From contig CM062815.1 in assembly GCA_031772625.1 (NCBI GenBank), forward strand, positions 608,919,918 to 608,983,917: a DNA stretch of 64,000 nt. Reading direction: 5' to 3'. The notes under the pieces were generated by a model. That model saw nothing but the letters and a program-made list of their open reading frames with translations, was not told where the DNA came from and made no database searches. Source of the DNA: Pinus tabuliformis. Lineage: Eukaryota > Streptophyta > Pinopsida > Pinales > Pinaceae. The first letter of the stretch is position 1. The number at the start of each line of letters is the position of its first letter. Below, piece by piece: positions 23,345 to 33,457 of the stretch. The position numbers were made by a program, and so were the translations under genes.

Positions 23345-24967
23345 TTAGGTAGGCTCTTTGCCTTTAAACCTGAGCTGACATATCGCTAGCATTGGCTCTA
23401 CTTCAGGCGGTTTGTTGAGGCGCGAACTGAGCTGAGCAGCATATGTGGCATCTTGAATATCGGGAATTATACAACCGAGTGCATCAGTTAAACACTTGAA
23501 GGCCGACCTTTGTGTGTGTGGCTTGATCAGAAAGAGCCAATATGCATCGGAAGTCAAAGTATTAACTCCAGCGATTAACCTTCCCTTCTCCTCCAAGTCA
23601 GGATAACTTGATTGCTCAATCATATTTGCTGTTGTTATGCCTCCAGGTGTACACTGGGAGATCATGTTCACCAAGTAGAGGGTGTTGTTGGCCAGATCAA
23701 CCATATTGCTGACAGTTAATTTACATCTTGAAGCCGCCCTTTCTGCTTTCATCACTTGAGTTTGCCATTCTGTGAAGAGTATATCCTTATATGTTTCTTG
23801 GATCCTGGGCAATTTTGCTGCTTTTCCCACATCAGAATCTTGCCAATCAAGATATGCGGTTATTGTTTCTTCAGCTTGGTCTAACTCATTCCTGGCCTTC
23901 TCTACCTGCTGATTAATGGATGTAGTTAACTCACATAATGGCTCTGCTTCAATGAGTTGTTGACAAAGGAGCCTAATTTGTGATATTAATGCATTGTTTA
24001 TTTGCAATGCTTCTGCTCTGAACTCATCCACCTGTGGAGCGCCTTTTATTATTTGGAGCTGTGATGACAATTGAGCTATTTGCTCGTCTTTCGTTTTCAT
24101 CATCAGCTCATTTGTTGTCCTCAACTGCGCCAATGCCTCCGATAATTCCTTTTGTTTCTGGATCGCGCTTTGGTCGATCCTCTGCCTCTCTGTCTGCAAT
24201 TGCTGGGTTAATGAATTGTTCATTTGCTGTTGTGCCAGCAACTGCTCTTCTGCTTGCACTGCCTTTTGCTTTGCCTCGGTCACTTCTACCTGTAGTGCAA
24301 AAATTTCTTGGTCCTTAGTCTTCAATAGAAGACTTACCTCCGATGCCTTATCAATAGTCGCTGCAGAATAAGCTCCTGCATATTGTGACAACTTTGTTAG
24401 GTCATCGGAGGGGTCCAATTCCTCCTTCCATACTACATTACCCATGACTGTTTGCTCTGGAAAGATAGAAGGTTGATCAGTCCTTCGTCTTTTCCTTGAT
24501 CGCTTTACAACTGCTCTATGCCTTGGGCTGTAGAAAACATCCAGGGGAGGAATATCTTCCACCTGGAGAATGATTTGATCGGAAGGGTCTTTAGGAATTA
24601 CCTCAACATCCTTAGAAATGGGTGGGCCGCTGGTTCCACTTAGAACCTGAGGAGAAGTGATGTCCGGTGTGTCATTTGTTTTGGAGGTGTCCGTATCTTT
24701 CGAACCTTCCTTTCCACTGATAATAGAGTCAAATTGCTTCCACTGCTGGAGCAATTCGGGATCAATGGTGGTTTGTTTCTGCTTCTCGGCTTGGGACTCG
24801 CTCCGCTCTTTTTCCTGCTCTTTCCTCTGTTGCTCCTCTTGTTCTTTCCTCTGTTTTTCATCTTGTTCCTTTTTTTGCCTATCTGCCAGTTCTTTTTTCT
24901 GTTTCTCCTCTCGTTCCCCCTTCTGCTGTTCCTCTACCTCTTTCTTCTTTCTCTCTTCTTGTTCCAT
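23345..24967 (-). CDS. T accessory coiled-coil frame, 3' LTR copy
   Basis: A 540-residue minus-strand frame. Residues 1-75 are an almost pure K/E/Q/R stretch (RKEQEEQQRKEQEKERSESQ) predicting a long single helix. A Ser/Thr/Pro-rich linker and a basic patch KRSRKRRR (about residue 155) follow, then heptad-like segments (about 215-310) with LLAQQQMNNSLTQQLQTERQ, and a helical C-terminal domain from about 320 with SQIRLLCQQLIEAEPLCELT, WQTQVMKAERAASRCKL and LVNMISQCTPGGITT. The basic patch could be a nuclear signal. It directly follows the globular frame 25052-26653; whether they make one protein or two is not resolved. I know no family for it. Leu/Phe/Ser-rich frames on the opposite strand are shadows. 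Confidence 0.65.
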   Translation of the reverse strand: MEQEERKKKEVEEQQKGEREEKQKKELADRQKKEQDEKQRKEQEEQQRKEQEKERSESQAEKQKQTTIDPELLQQWKQFDSIISGKEGSKDTDTSKTNDTPDITSPQVLSGTSGPPISKDVEVIPKDPSDQIILQVEDIPPLDVFYSPRHRAVVKRSRKRRRTDQPSIFPEQTVMGNVVWKEELDPSDDLTKLSQYAGAYSAATIDKASEVSLLLKTKDQEIFALQVEVTEAKQKAVQAEEQLLAQQQMNNSLTQQLQTERQRIDQSAIQKQKELSEALAQLRTTNELMMKTKDEQIAQLSSQLQIIKGAPQVDEFRAEALQINNALISQIRLLCQQLIEAEPLCELTTSINQQVEKARNELDQAEETITAYLDWQDSDVGKAAKLPRIQETYKDILFTEWQTQVMKAERAASRCKLTVSNMVDLANNTLYLVNMISQCTPGGITTANMIEQSSYPDLEEKGRLIAGVNTLTSDAYWLFLIKPHTQRSAFKCLTDALGCIIPDIQDATYAAQLSSRLNKPPEVEPMLAICQLRFKGKEPT

Positions 24968-25051
24968 TTGTGCTCTCTGCTGTTTTTCTGCTTGTTCTTT
25001 CTTTTGCCTTTCCGCTTGTTCTTTTCTCTGCCTTTCTGCCTGCTGCTTCTT

Positions 25052-26653
25052 TTACCTTTCCTCCTGTTGCTTCTTCTGATCTTTTGTTGTAATAGGAGGT
25101 TGGCTTGACTGTTGCCGACCAGGCTCACTTGAAGATGTCACTGGGGTTGTTGCCAGTAAATCTAGAGGCAGAGTTTGCAACCTCTGCTCTCTAAGTTTAT
25201 TGAACTCAGTTAACCCTTCATCATTATATTTCATCCTAGCGAGTTCTTTAGCATGGCCTATTGATTCAGAGGCAACGAACAGGTCATCAAACATATCTTC
25301 TTGATGATCAATTTTAGTCAATTTGGCCTGTTCTAATGCAGTGTAAGCAGTTTTCTTTGGATCATATAGCCTATTTGGGATAGTGGCCAGAGTTAAGGAC
25401 TGAATCTTTGTGGCTTCCTTTTCTGCATGCTTGAGATCATGCAGAGTATAGACACCAATTCTCAAGGGAAAAGAGGGCCAGCCCCTCTTCTTTTCTTTCT
25501 TCAGAGTTTGTGTAGTACTCTCGTCCATAATCTGATAGGCGATTTCTCTAGCTAGCAGTTTATCTGGAATATACAAAGGGAGAACATGCGGATTGGCTTG
25601 GCTCCCGAAAACCCTAACGTAGGTAAATCTCTCTTCTCCTAACCAACTTGCTACCGCTGGTAAATCAAAGGAAGCTAGATAGGAGATTTTGGGAATGGGC
25701 TTATCAAAAATAGAATAATGAATGGGAACCATAAAGCCATTGCAGATTTGGTACAAATGGTGCTTGTAAGAAGACTTCCACAATTTCTGGTGGTATATAT
25801 GAATGGGTGAGGGGTCTTGGGTGGTCCACCTCCAACCGAGGATGGGAAACTCAGAATTGAAACATAATGTATCTAAAATATATGCACTGTAATAAAACGG
25901 GGGAATTTTCCTTTCAGTGACAACAGAATTAGCTCTAAAATCACGAACAGCTACGGCTAGCTTATCAGAGAGAATAGTGGCCCAATCCATGATTATGCTG
26001 TTTACTGCTGCCTCCATTAGAGGAACCATCTCTATGGTGAAGTTAGCAGAGTCATGTAATCCCCATAGCCTACACATCATTATCCCCGCATAGCAATAGG
26101 GAGAAGCCAAAGAATCGACTGAGTACTTACCGGAAGACTCGTGCTTGTGTTTGGCCGGATTCTGCCTCCAATCTCGGATGGGTTCGGATTCCACTTCATT
26201 ATCAGCTGCAAATTTCTCCAGGAACGTCTTGTTATACACCTTCTCCGGCTCGGGCAAATGATACATTTGCCTTAGATGCTCTGGCTTGAACGATCCGAAA
26301 ATCCTCCCATCTCTGGTGCTAAAAGTCCTGTCGAGGATTGGAATTTCCTCAATTGCCCATTTCACGACGTCTGTGTAGGGAAGAATTTGTTCTCTGGCCG
26401 CTATCCTGTGAAGGAAAGAGTCGGCCAAATCTTTGAGAGTAGGATCAGACTTCTTGAGTAAGTCCACACTAGCTTCCGTCACTGTTACCACTGGTTGTTC
26501 GACCTCTAGCAGATTATAAGTGCCTTGCCATGTAGCTCTGGTGAGACCCATGCATGTGGTATCCGATATTAAGCCCTTATTTTTATCTGCGGCAGCTTGT
26601 CCTGCAACTGATGTAGCAGAGGAACCCGCGGTCTTCTTAGATTTCTTTCCCAT
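25052..26653 (-). CDS. T accessory globular frame, 3' LTR copy
   Basis: A 533-residue minus-strand frame starting MGKKSKKTAGSSATSVAG, a basic N-terminus. The body (about 40-440) is a globular, aromatic-rich domain with ILPYTDVVKWAIEEIPILDR, FGSFKPEHLRQMYHLPEPEK, YCYAGIMMCRLWGLHDSANF, PPFYYSAYILDTLCFNSEFP, PLYIPDKLLAREIAYQI and RGWPSFPLRIGVYTLHDLKH. The C-terminal 100 residues become charged and Gln-rich. Its architecture recalls accessory frames of plant gypsy elements (and A's frame at 2729-3261), but I cannot name a domain. It lies about 440 bp downstream of the LTR TATA box, so from the 5' LTR copy it would be the first cistron of the genomic RNA. Confidence 0.7.
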   Translation of the reverse strand: MGKKSKKTAGSSATSVAGQAAADKNKGLISDTTCMGLTRATWQGTYNLLEVEQPVVTVTEASVDLLKKSDPTLKDLADSFLHRIAAREQILPYTDVVKWAIEEIPILDRTFSTRDGRIFGSFKPEHLRQMYHLPEPEKVYNKTFLEKFAADNEVESEPIRDWRQNPAKHKHESSGKYSVDSLASPYCYAGIMMCRLWGLHDSANFTIEMVPLMEAAVNSIIMDWATILSDKLAVAVRDFRANSVVTERKIPPFYYSAYILDTLCFNSEFPILGWRWTTQDPSPIHIYHQKLWKSSYKHHLYQICNGFMVPIHYSIFDKPIPKISYLASFDLPAVASWLGEERFTYVRVFGSQANPHVLPLYIPDKLLAREIAYQIMDESTTQTLKKEKKRGWPSFPLRIGVYTLHDLKHAEKEATKIQSLTLATIPNRLYDPKKTAYTALEQAKLTKIDHQEDMFDDLFVASESIGHAKELARMKYNDEGLTEFNKLREQRLQTLPLDLLATTPVTSSSEPGRQQSSQPPITTKDQKKQQEER

Positions 26654-27069
26654 CTTGCTCAGGCTTCTCTCGAAGGATGAATTCTACACAAAGGAAAAAA
26701 AAAAAAACGGTAACATAGAAACATAACGACGAAAATCTATAGTGGGAGAGATATATCAATCGAAGCGTGCCGAGAGATTAACTCTCAAAAATGGCTGCAG
26801 ATCCAATCACTGGGAAGATCTTACAGATACATTAAATGGCAGTTTAAGGCCTGCTACTCTTTAAATGCTTATTACACCGTTATCCGACTGAATGACCCCC
26901 TTAAGCGTGCAATGGATATTTTGGCGGTTGAGCGCAGGTAATCGTTAATCAAAGGGGCAAAACTTTAAATACGAATGCATCACCTTATCCCTCCATTTAA
27001 CGGCTTTTTCGAAATTCGCGCTCTATCAATCAGATATCAATAATACTTTAGATCTTCAAGTTATGGCTT

Positions 27070-27555
27070 TTGAAACGCCGATCGCCGATAGCGATATCGC
27101 ATCGCTTTAGGAGAATAGGTATTATATAACCATAAGCATAGGATCCTCCCGAACGCCGATATGCGACATCGCATCGGATAGTGTGGAGAAATATAACAAG
27201 GTGCATTTAGAGTGAAGTGCCAATTCTCCGATCGTCGATATCGCATCGCATCGCATCGATGGTTAGACCTGGCCGCCTTATTAATGTGCATGGGATGTTG
27301 CCGACTGCCGATTGCGAAATTGCATCGGATCGGAGTAAATGTCTTAAGATGGTTTGACCGCATACGAAGTATCGCCGATAGCCGATTGCCGATTGCGCAT
27401 CGCGTCGGAGCTTATGTTATGTGCGTTTTTTAAGATGTGTATGGAGTATTGCCGATCGCCGATAGCGAAATCGCATTGGCGGAGACCATTGTGCCACTTA
27501 AATGTGTTTTCCATGTCATTGCGATATGCGATCTTGCGATCGCTTTATCGCAATA
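27070..27555 (-). promoter_or_regulatory. U3 array of CG-rich palindromic units in T 3' LTR
   Basis: Seven blocks built from GCCGATCGCCGATAGCGATA-like and TCGCATCGG-like sequence start at about 27075, 27153, 27228, 27300, 27371, 27450 and 27520, a spacing of 70-79 bp. Each block has a palindromic CGAT/ATCG core followed by a variable AT-rich spacer. The array spans both sides of the TATA box at 27121-27131 (GGTTATATAAT on the minus strand). The position in U3 suggests promoter or enhancer sites, or a methylation-sensitive element; that is inference. Confidence 0.75.
27121..27131 (-). promoter_or_regulatory. TATA box of T 3' LTR
   Basis: The minus strand reads ATGGTTATATAATACC around 27119-27134. 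The start site would be about 30 bp downstream, near 27095. The same sequence is at 39533-39543 in the 5' LTR. Confidence 0.6.
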
Positions 27556-27746
27556 ATAAAAGATTGTTTTATTTGTTGAGAAATGGTTGTTCTCAAGGTT
27601 TAAATAAATGAGCTCATTTGATCATCGGACCTTTTTTGAACAACAAAAATATTGATACCAATTAAACTTTCAAAGGGACCCATTCCATATGTTAACCTTT
27701 ATAAATAAAAATAATATGAAATGGGGGGTTGTTATAGAGCACAACA

Positions 27747-28831
27747 ATTGGCGATTCGCTGGAAGAATCAGTTATCTCTGGAGCTGATAAAAACACTTAA
27801 GCTTTTTCAAATAGAGTCTCAATCAGAAGGGGAAAATTCTAATATAACTAGATATCTATGCATTCTGAACAAAGTGAAACTATTTTGTTAACTTCCTCCC
27901 TTTTTTAAAGAAAATAAATGCATTCCAAGTTTTAAAATAGGCCTTTGTTGGTTTATAATGATAAAACAAAAAACTTTTCCAAATCAGCTTTTAAAATTAA
28001 CCCCTCTGTCATAGGTAGAGCCTCTGTTGCCAGCAAACGTTTATAGTCTCGACAGGGATACCTTTTAACCATGCTATTGTCCATTGTTCCATTCACTTAA
28101 GAGTGTGACTAATCAGAATGAATCCAAAACATGTTTTCATATTTTGTATTTCATTTCCTTTTTCTTCTTTGTTATTAATAAGATAAAAAGCCATTGTCCT
28201 GGTTTGGTGGCCAGCTGTTGACAATGCCATTCACTGGTAGTAATCTAACTGAACAAGCTGGCTCATGATGAGACCCCTTGTCTTGTAATTTCAAGCCATT
28301 ACCCTGTTTTGATATGCAGTATTGGTAATGTCAGTCAAACTATTTTCCTATGAACATGGTAAGCAGGCTTGTAATAAGACCTCTTATCTTTAATCTCTTA
28401 TATTTTAGAATTACACTCTGAGTAATCATAAACTTTAGTGAATGGGGTGAACAATCTTCTCCTTAAGAGAAAATGGATGACAGGTCAAGAGTTGAAGGTG
28501 CTGGAATTGGATTAGCTTCTATCTTAGTATAGATAACCTTTGGAGACCAATTTTGAAAACAGAAAATGATTCACAGAACTTTTATGTTTTGAGAGGAGTC
28601 TACAAAAGTTGGACTGTGGTTTCAGACTACAAAGATATCTAATTTCCTAGAAATTATCCCTTTTGGTTAAAAGTTCTATTATTTAAAAGCAAATATTCAT
28701 ACTACTTCTGTGAGACAACTTTTCAAATACAGCAAAAGGTCAATGGAAGATATCTTACAACATTATTTTCTACGAATCCTACAAACTACAAAAAATCTAC
28801 CAAACTTTAAAAAGGAGAAGGGGTTACCTCC
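27747..28831 (-). other. Non-coding 3' region of T, integrase end to 3' LTR
   Basis: About 1.1 kb of AT-rich sequence with no credible frame. The junction with the LTR is odd: there is no purine tract on the minus strand, and the plus strand reads ATTGGCGATTCGCTGGAAG at 27747-27765, which resembles the TGGCG-type primer sites of Tat/Ogre elements but faces the wrong way. I see nothing else in it. Confidence 0.5.
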
Positions 28832-31800
28832 TCAATTAAAGAATTTCTTCAAGATCAGGCCATTAACAGGGAGAGAATCTCTCAACCCTGATAAGTCTTG
28901 CAGTACAAAGGTCGAATGGCCTATCTTTTCACAGATCTGAAATGGTCCAAGCCACATCTTCTGGAACTTGGTGTGCTTTCCTTTATCTTCATGGGCTTTG
29001 TCCCATTTCAGAACTAAGTCACCGACTTGGAATTGTTTTGAACCGGATGAGACTGAATCAAAAGCTGCTTTGATGACTTGCTGATGTTTGGCATGGATAA
29101 CCTTGGCTTTTTCCCTTTCCTCTTCTAATTTTAAAATTTGATCATATCTAAGCTGAATAGAAGATGGATTTTCCTCAATGAACTGAATTAGGGCTAAAGA
29201 AGGAAGAACAAGATTGGTGGGTAGTACCGCTTCTTTTCCATATACAAGATTAAATGGAGAAGTTCCAATAGAAGCTTTTTGTGTTATCCTATCAGCCCAT
29301 AATGCAAATACTAAGGATTTATGCCAGTTTCTATGATTCTCTTCGATCATTCACTTAATAATTTTGATCAGATTCTTATTAGTAGACTCTGCTAGACCAT
29401 TACCCTGAGGATAGTAATTAGCAGAATACTTTAATTTAAACCCTCTTTTAATAGCGAAATCAAACATTGCATTGCCTGAGAAATAAGAAGCATTGTCAAA
29501 AACAAGAGCATTTGGGACACCAAACCTGGTAATGATGAATTGATCTATGAATTCAATGATTGCTTCAGAATTTGCTGTCTTTAAAGGGATTGCCTCAACC
29601 CACTTAGTAAAATAATCGGTTGCAGTAAGGATATACTTATGCTATTTGGAAGAAGGTGGATTAATCTCCCCAATGATGTCCAATCCCCATTGCTGAAAGG
29701 GTTGTTCAATGTTGACTGGTTGCAAAGGGAAGGCCGGTTTTCGTTGTCTTCCACTAGAAGTTTGGCAATTGAGGCATTTCCTTACATACTCGTGGGCATC
29801 TCTAAACAGAGTGGGCCAATAATATCTAGCATGAATAATCTTGTGAGCTGTTGTGTCAGCTCCAAAATGTCCTCCTGCTGGTCCATCGTGTAACTCCTGC
29901 AAAACCTTTTGGGCTTCAGATTTCTCAAGGCATCTTAATAAAATAGAATCATAATTCTTCTTAAAAAGCACATCATCAATAATTGTAAAACTCTTCGCTT
30001 TTAACCTGATGGCCCTTTTGTTTTTGTAAGACATATTTGGAGGTGCATAACCATTCTTTAAGTAAAAGATTAAATCTGCATATTGAGATTCAGAATCAGT
30101 AACACTTATCTGATTGATTTCTTGAGTTTGATCTGTATCGCTTGATTCTGGAATGTTGGATGCTCCTGCCAATATCCTGCAAAAACCTTGGCCGCTAACA
30201 ATCTTTGCTGGCCTAATTTCTAAGTCATACTCTTGAAGCGATGTGACCCAATTTGCCCTTTTTTCACCCAACTCTTTTTCGATTAATAGTTGCCTAACTG
30301 CCGGGAAAGGAACTATTACTTTTGTATGGGTTTTCAGAAGGAAGGGTCTGTAATGTTTGACTGCTTTAAATACAGCAAAGGCTTGCTTTTCAACGTCGGA
30401 GTAATTCAATTCGGCACCTTGAAGATTTGAGCTAAAGAATGAGATGGGTGCTTCCAAATTGTCATCATTTAATTGCGTGAGTACTGCAGCATAAGATAAG
30501 TCGGATGCAATGGTATACAATGTAAAATGATTGGAAAAATTTGGAGTATTTAAGGCTGGGGCATTGATTATTGATTGCTTGATTAGATCAAAAGCTTCCT
30601 TTTCTACTGATCCCCACTTAAAGACTGAATTCTTCTTAATCATTGTCTGAAGTGGCAAAATAATCTGGGAAAAATCTGGAACAAATCTTTTAACAAAATT
30701 GATCTGGCCTAAAAATGACTGCATTGATTTTTTATTGTGAGGGAATGGGATTTCAGAGATTTCTTTGATCTGATCAGGATCAATATAAATGCCCTCTTTG
30801 GATACGATAAAACCCAAGAGCTTCCCTTGATCAAGAGCAAAGAATGACTTTTTAGGGTTAAGAGAAATACCATATCTTTTGCAACGCTGAAAATTTTGAT
30901 TTAAGTCGTGCAAGTGATTAGATCTCTCTTTAGAGAATACAGTAATATCGTCTAGATAGACGACTACTGTTCTATTAATTAACCCTCTAAAAGCTATGTC
31001 CATGGCTCTTTGGAATGTCGCTCCTGCATTTATAAGCCCAAAAGGCATTTTCTGATATGCATATGTTCCCCATTTCGTCCTGAATGTGGTTTTAAGCTGG
31101 TCATCAAGATGAACTAGAACTTGGTTATATCCTGAGAAACCATCAAGAAAGGACATCAATTCAGAGCCTGCCACTGATTGAAGTATTTGCTCCATAGTAG
31201 GCAATGGGAAATTGTCTTTCAAGCTTGCTTTGTTCAAGTTTCTGAAATCAATACAAATTCGAATGTCGCCATTTTTCTTTCTGACTGGCACCATATTAGA
31301 GACCCAGTTTGAGTGTCGGACAGGAAAAATAATCTTGGCTTTCAAGAGTTTGTTAAGTTCTGACTTTATCTGGCTCTCTAAATTTGGATGTATTTTTCTT
31401 AACTTCTGCTGAATCGGTTTCTGATCGGGAAGCATAGGAATGGTATGCTGGATAATGGATGTGTCATATGTCTTCAAATCATCATATTTCCAAGCAAAAA
31501 TTTGTTTATTTTTCCTTAACAGTTTAATGAATGCCTCTTTTTCGTCTGAAGAAAGTCCTAATCCTAAATTGATATTTTGAGGGGCTTGCTCGGTACTTAA
31601 ATTTATCAATTCAAACCTTAGGGTAGAGCTTTGGAGTTTTGCATTAATTATAGTTTTGAACCTGTCTTTAATATCATAAAGATCTTCCAGCTTTACTACA
31701 GGCTTGGGAATTGCATTTTCTTGAGGTGTTTCTTTCATTTGGGAGTCATGCTCATCTTCTTCAATGATTTGATTATCATAGGACTTTTCAGAAGTTAAGA

Positions 31801-33391
31801 ATTGCAAAATATCCTCATCATGGTTGAATACTCTCCAATTAGTGATATTATCAAGAATTGAAGGCCTAAAAATCAATTCTACGGAAAATCTATCAGGGCT
31901 GTAGTCTTCCGAAGGTAGAAGCTTGGAAGCTACATTGGCTAGTAGGTCGGCTGCCGAGTTTTGTGACCTAGGAATGGAGGAAATGTTGAATGCCGAAAAA
32001 TGTGAGGTAAGATCTTGCACTAGCGATTGATAATGCTTGAGGTGATTTGAGAGACAATGAATTGCATTTCTCACCTGTTTAACAATTATTTCAGAATCGC
32101 CAAATACTTTTAGATATTGCACTTTAAGGCCGATTGCTTTATATAATCCCTGGACTAAAGCTTCATATTCGGCTGTGTTATTAGTGCATTCAAATTCTAG
32201 CCTACAGGACAGCATTGTCTTTTCTCCTTGTGGACTAACCAAAATGCAACCTGCTCCTGAGCCCTCGCTGGACTTGGAGCCATCAAAATATAAAGACCAA
32301 AATAAAGGAGTATTAACAAACATATTTACAGTTTTTTCATCATCATTGAAACATCTAGACCTATCTGTTTGTGAAAAATTCTCAATCTGAGATGTAAAAT
32401 GATTGACTGAAAAAGGAGATGGTTGGGCAACAAAGTTGCCAAAGAACGACTCTGACGAATAATTCCCCAAAATGTTGTTGTTGAACGCTACAGGTTGGTT
32501 TTCTTGCTCAAATTCAGTAACTGTGTGGGTCATATGTTTCTCACGATCAATCCTTATTTGATTTGGCTTACCCTTGTAGGGAAGCCACATATGTGACCAA
32601 TTAGTGGAAATGTACCCATGCAATTTTTCGGACCAATCCCTACTCAGAATTAAACCGTAAAATTCAGGTATATCGGCTATTAGGATGTCAATCCTTTGTA
32701 CTACTATGGGATCAGCAGACAACCTGATAGTTACAGAATTAATTTCACCCACAACCTGCACTTTGGTCCTGTCCAACTGTACAATATGAATAGCAGACTT
32801 CTGGGGTTCAATGTTCAGTTTAGAACAAACTGAAGCTGGCATTATGTTAGATGATGCCCCTGAGTCAATTAAACAGTTGTGCAGGTTTCTGTTATAAATC
32901 TCATAGGTCAGCAGGAAGGGTGGAGTATGAGAATTTGATCTATCTCCAATCAAAACTGAATTGGTAGCTTCAACCATACTCGGAGGAGGTTGGACTGAAT
33001 CATTAGCAGCTTTAGCACCAGGAAGAGGTGTAGAAGGAACGGCATTTAATTCTTTAAGAAGTAATTTCTGCTGATGCTTTAATTTACTAAGTTCAAACAT
33101 GGTGATGTTTGCTTTAGTTTTCTTCATATCATCAACAATATTATATTCCATTGAATCGGATACCACTAATGTTTTAGATGTTGAAGGAGAATTAGAAGTT
33201 GAAGGCTGGTTTTGGGGAACTACTACAGGTGATTTCTTTGGAGGAACTTTTTCCTTTGTTGTGGTGGCACCTGCACTCCTTTTCTTTGAAGTTGCCTGGA
33301 CAGGTTCAGAAGTACTTCTACTTCTAGTAGTGACCGGGAAGGCTTCTTCTTCATTATCGGTATCAGAGTTAGGGAGTATAAAATCCCACAT
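28832..33391 (-). CDS. T pol: protease, archaeal-type RNase H, RT, RNase H, integrase
   Basis: The long frame from 33391 (1249 residues) shows, in order: protease with CLIDSGASSNIMP (about 175) and FYGLILSRDWSEKL; an RNase H of the plant/archaeal kind with YFDGSKSSEGSGAG (about 367), NNTAEYEAL (about 402), FGDSEIIVKQV (about 432) and NSAADLLANVA (about 484), so the D, E, D, D residues are visible; RT with VRKKNGDIRICIDFRNLNKA and VVVYLDDITVF (about 808); the gypsy RNase H (about 960-1060); and the integrase zinc module (HDGPAGGHFGAD ... CLNCQ, about 1165-1205) and start of the core (WGLDIIGEI). The remaining core and C-terminal barrel run to 28832 (SPFNLVYGKEAVLPTNL, FQVGDLVLKW, WLGPFQI). The extra RNase H marks the Tat branch, but its place before RT is unusual. 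Confidence 0.9.
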
Positions 33392-33457
33392 TCTGTGGCA
33401 TTCAGCTACTTCTTCTTCATCATCAGTTTGTGAGGTTGTTTCCTCTTCCTCTTCTTC

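Larger units (their letters stand above)
22447..27746 (-). repeat. 3' LTR of element T, 5.3 kb
   Basis: It matches 34868-40140 over its entire length. It starts TATTGATG (TGTTGAGG in the other copy) and ends GAGCACAACA, so the family termini are TGTTG/CAACA. From its minus-strand start at 27746 it has a U3 of about 620 bp with CG-rich palindromes, a TATA box at 27121-27131, then the accessory frames 26653 to 23345, and about 900 bp of AT-rich sequence to the end. Confidence 0.9.

Noticed and set aside
24657-25108. Leu/Phe/Ser/Cys-rich frames on the plus strand (also near 37078-37521 and 2079-2785) that look like membrane proteins
   Set aside because: They are opposite-strand shadows of Lys/Glu/Gln-rich coiled-coil frames, whose codons read as Leu, Phe and Ser on the other strand.
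27070-27555. GCGATCGC-rich DNA as bacterial (HIP1-like, cyanobacterial) contamination
   Set aside because: The blocks are part of LTRs present twice in the window at matching positions and sit in AT-rich plant retrotransposon sequence.
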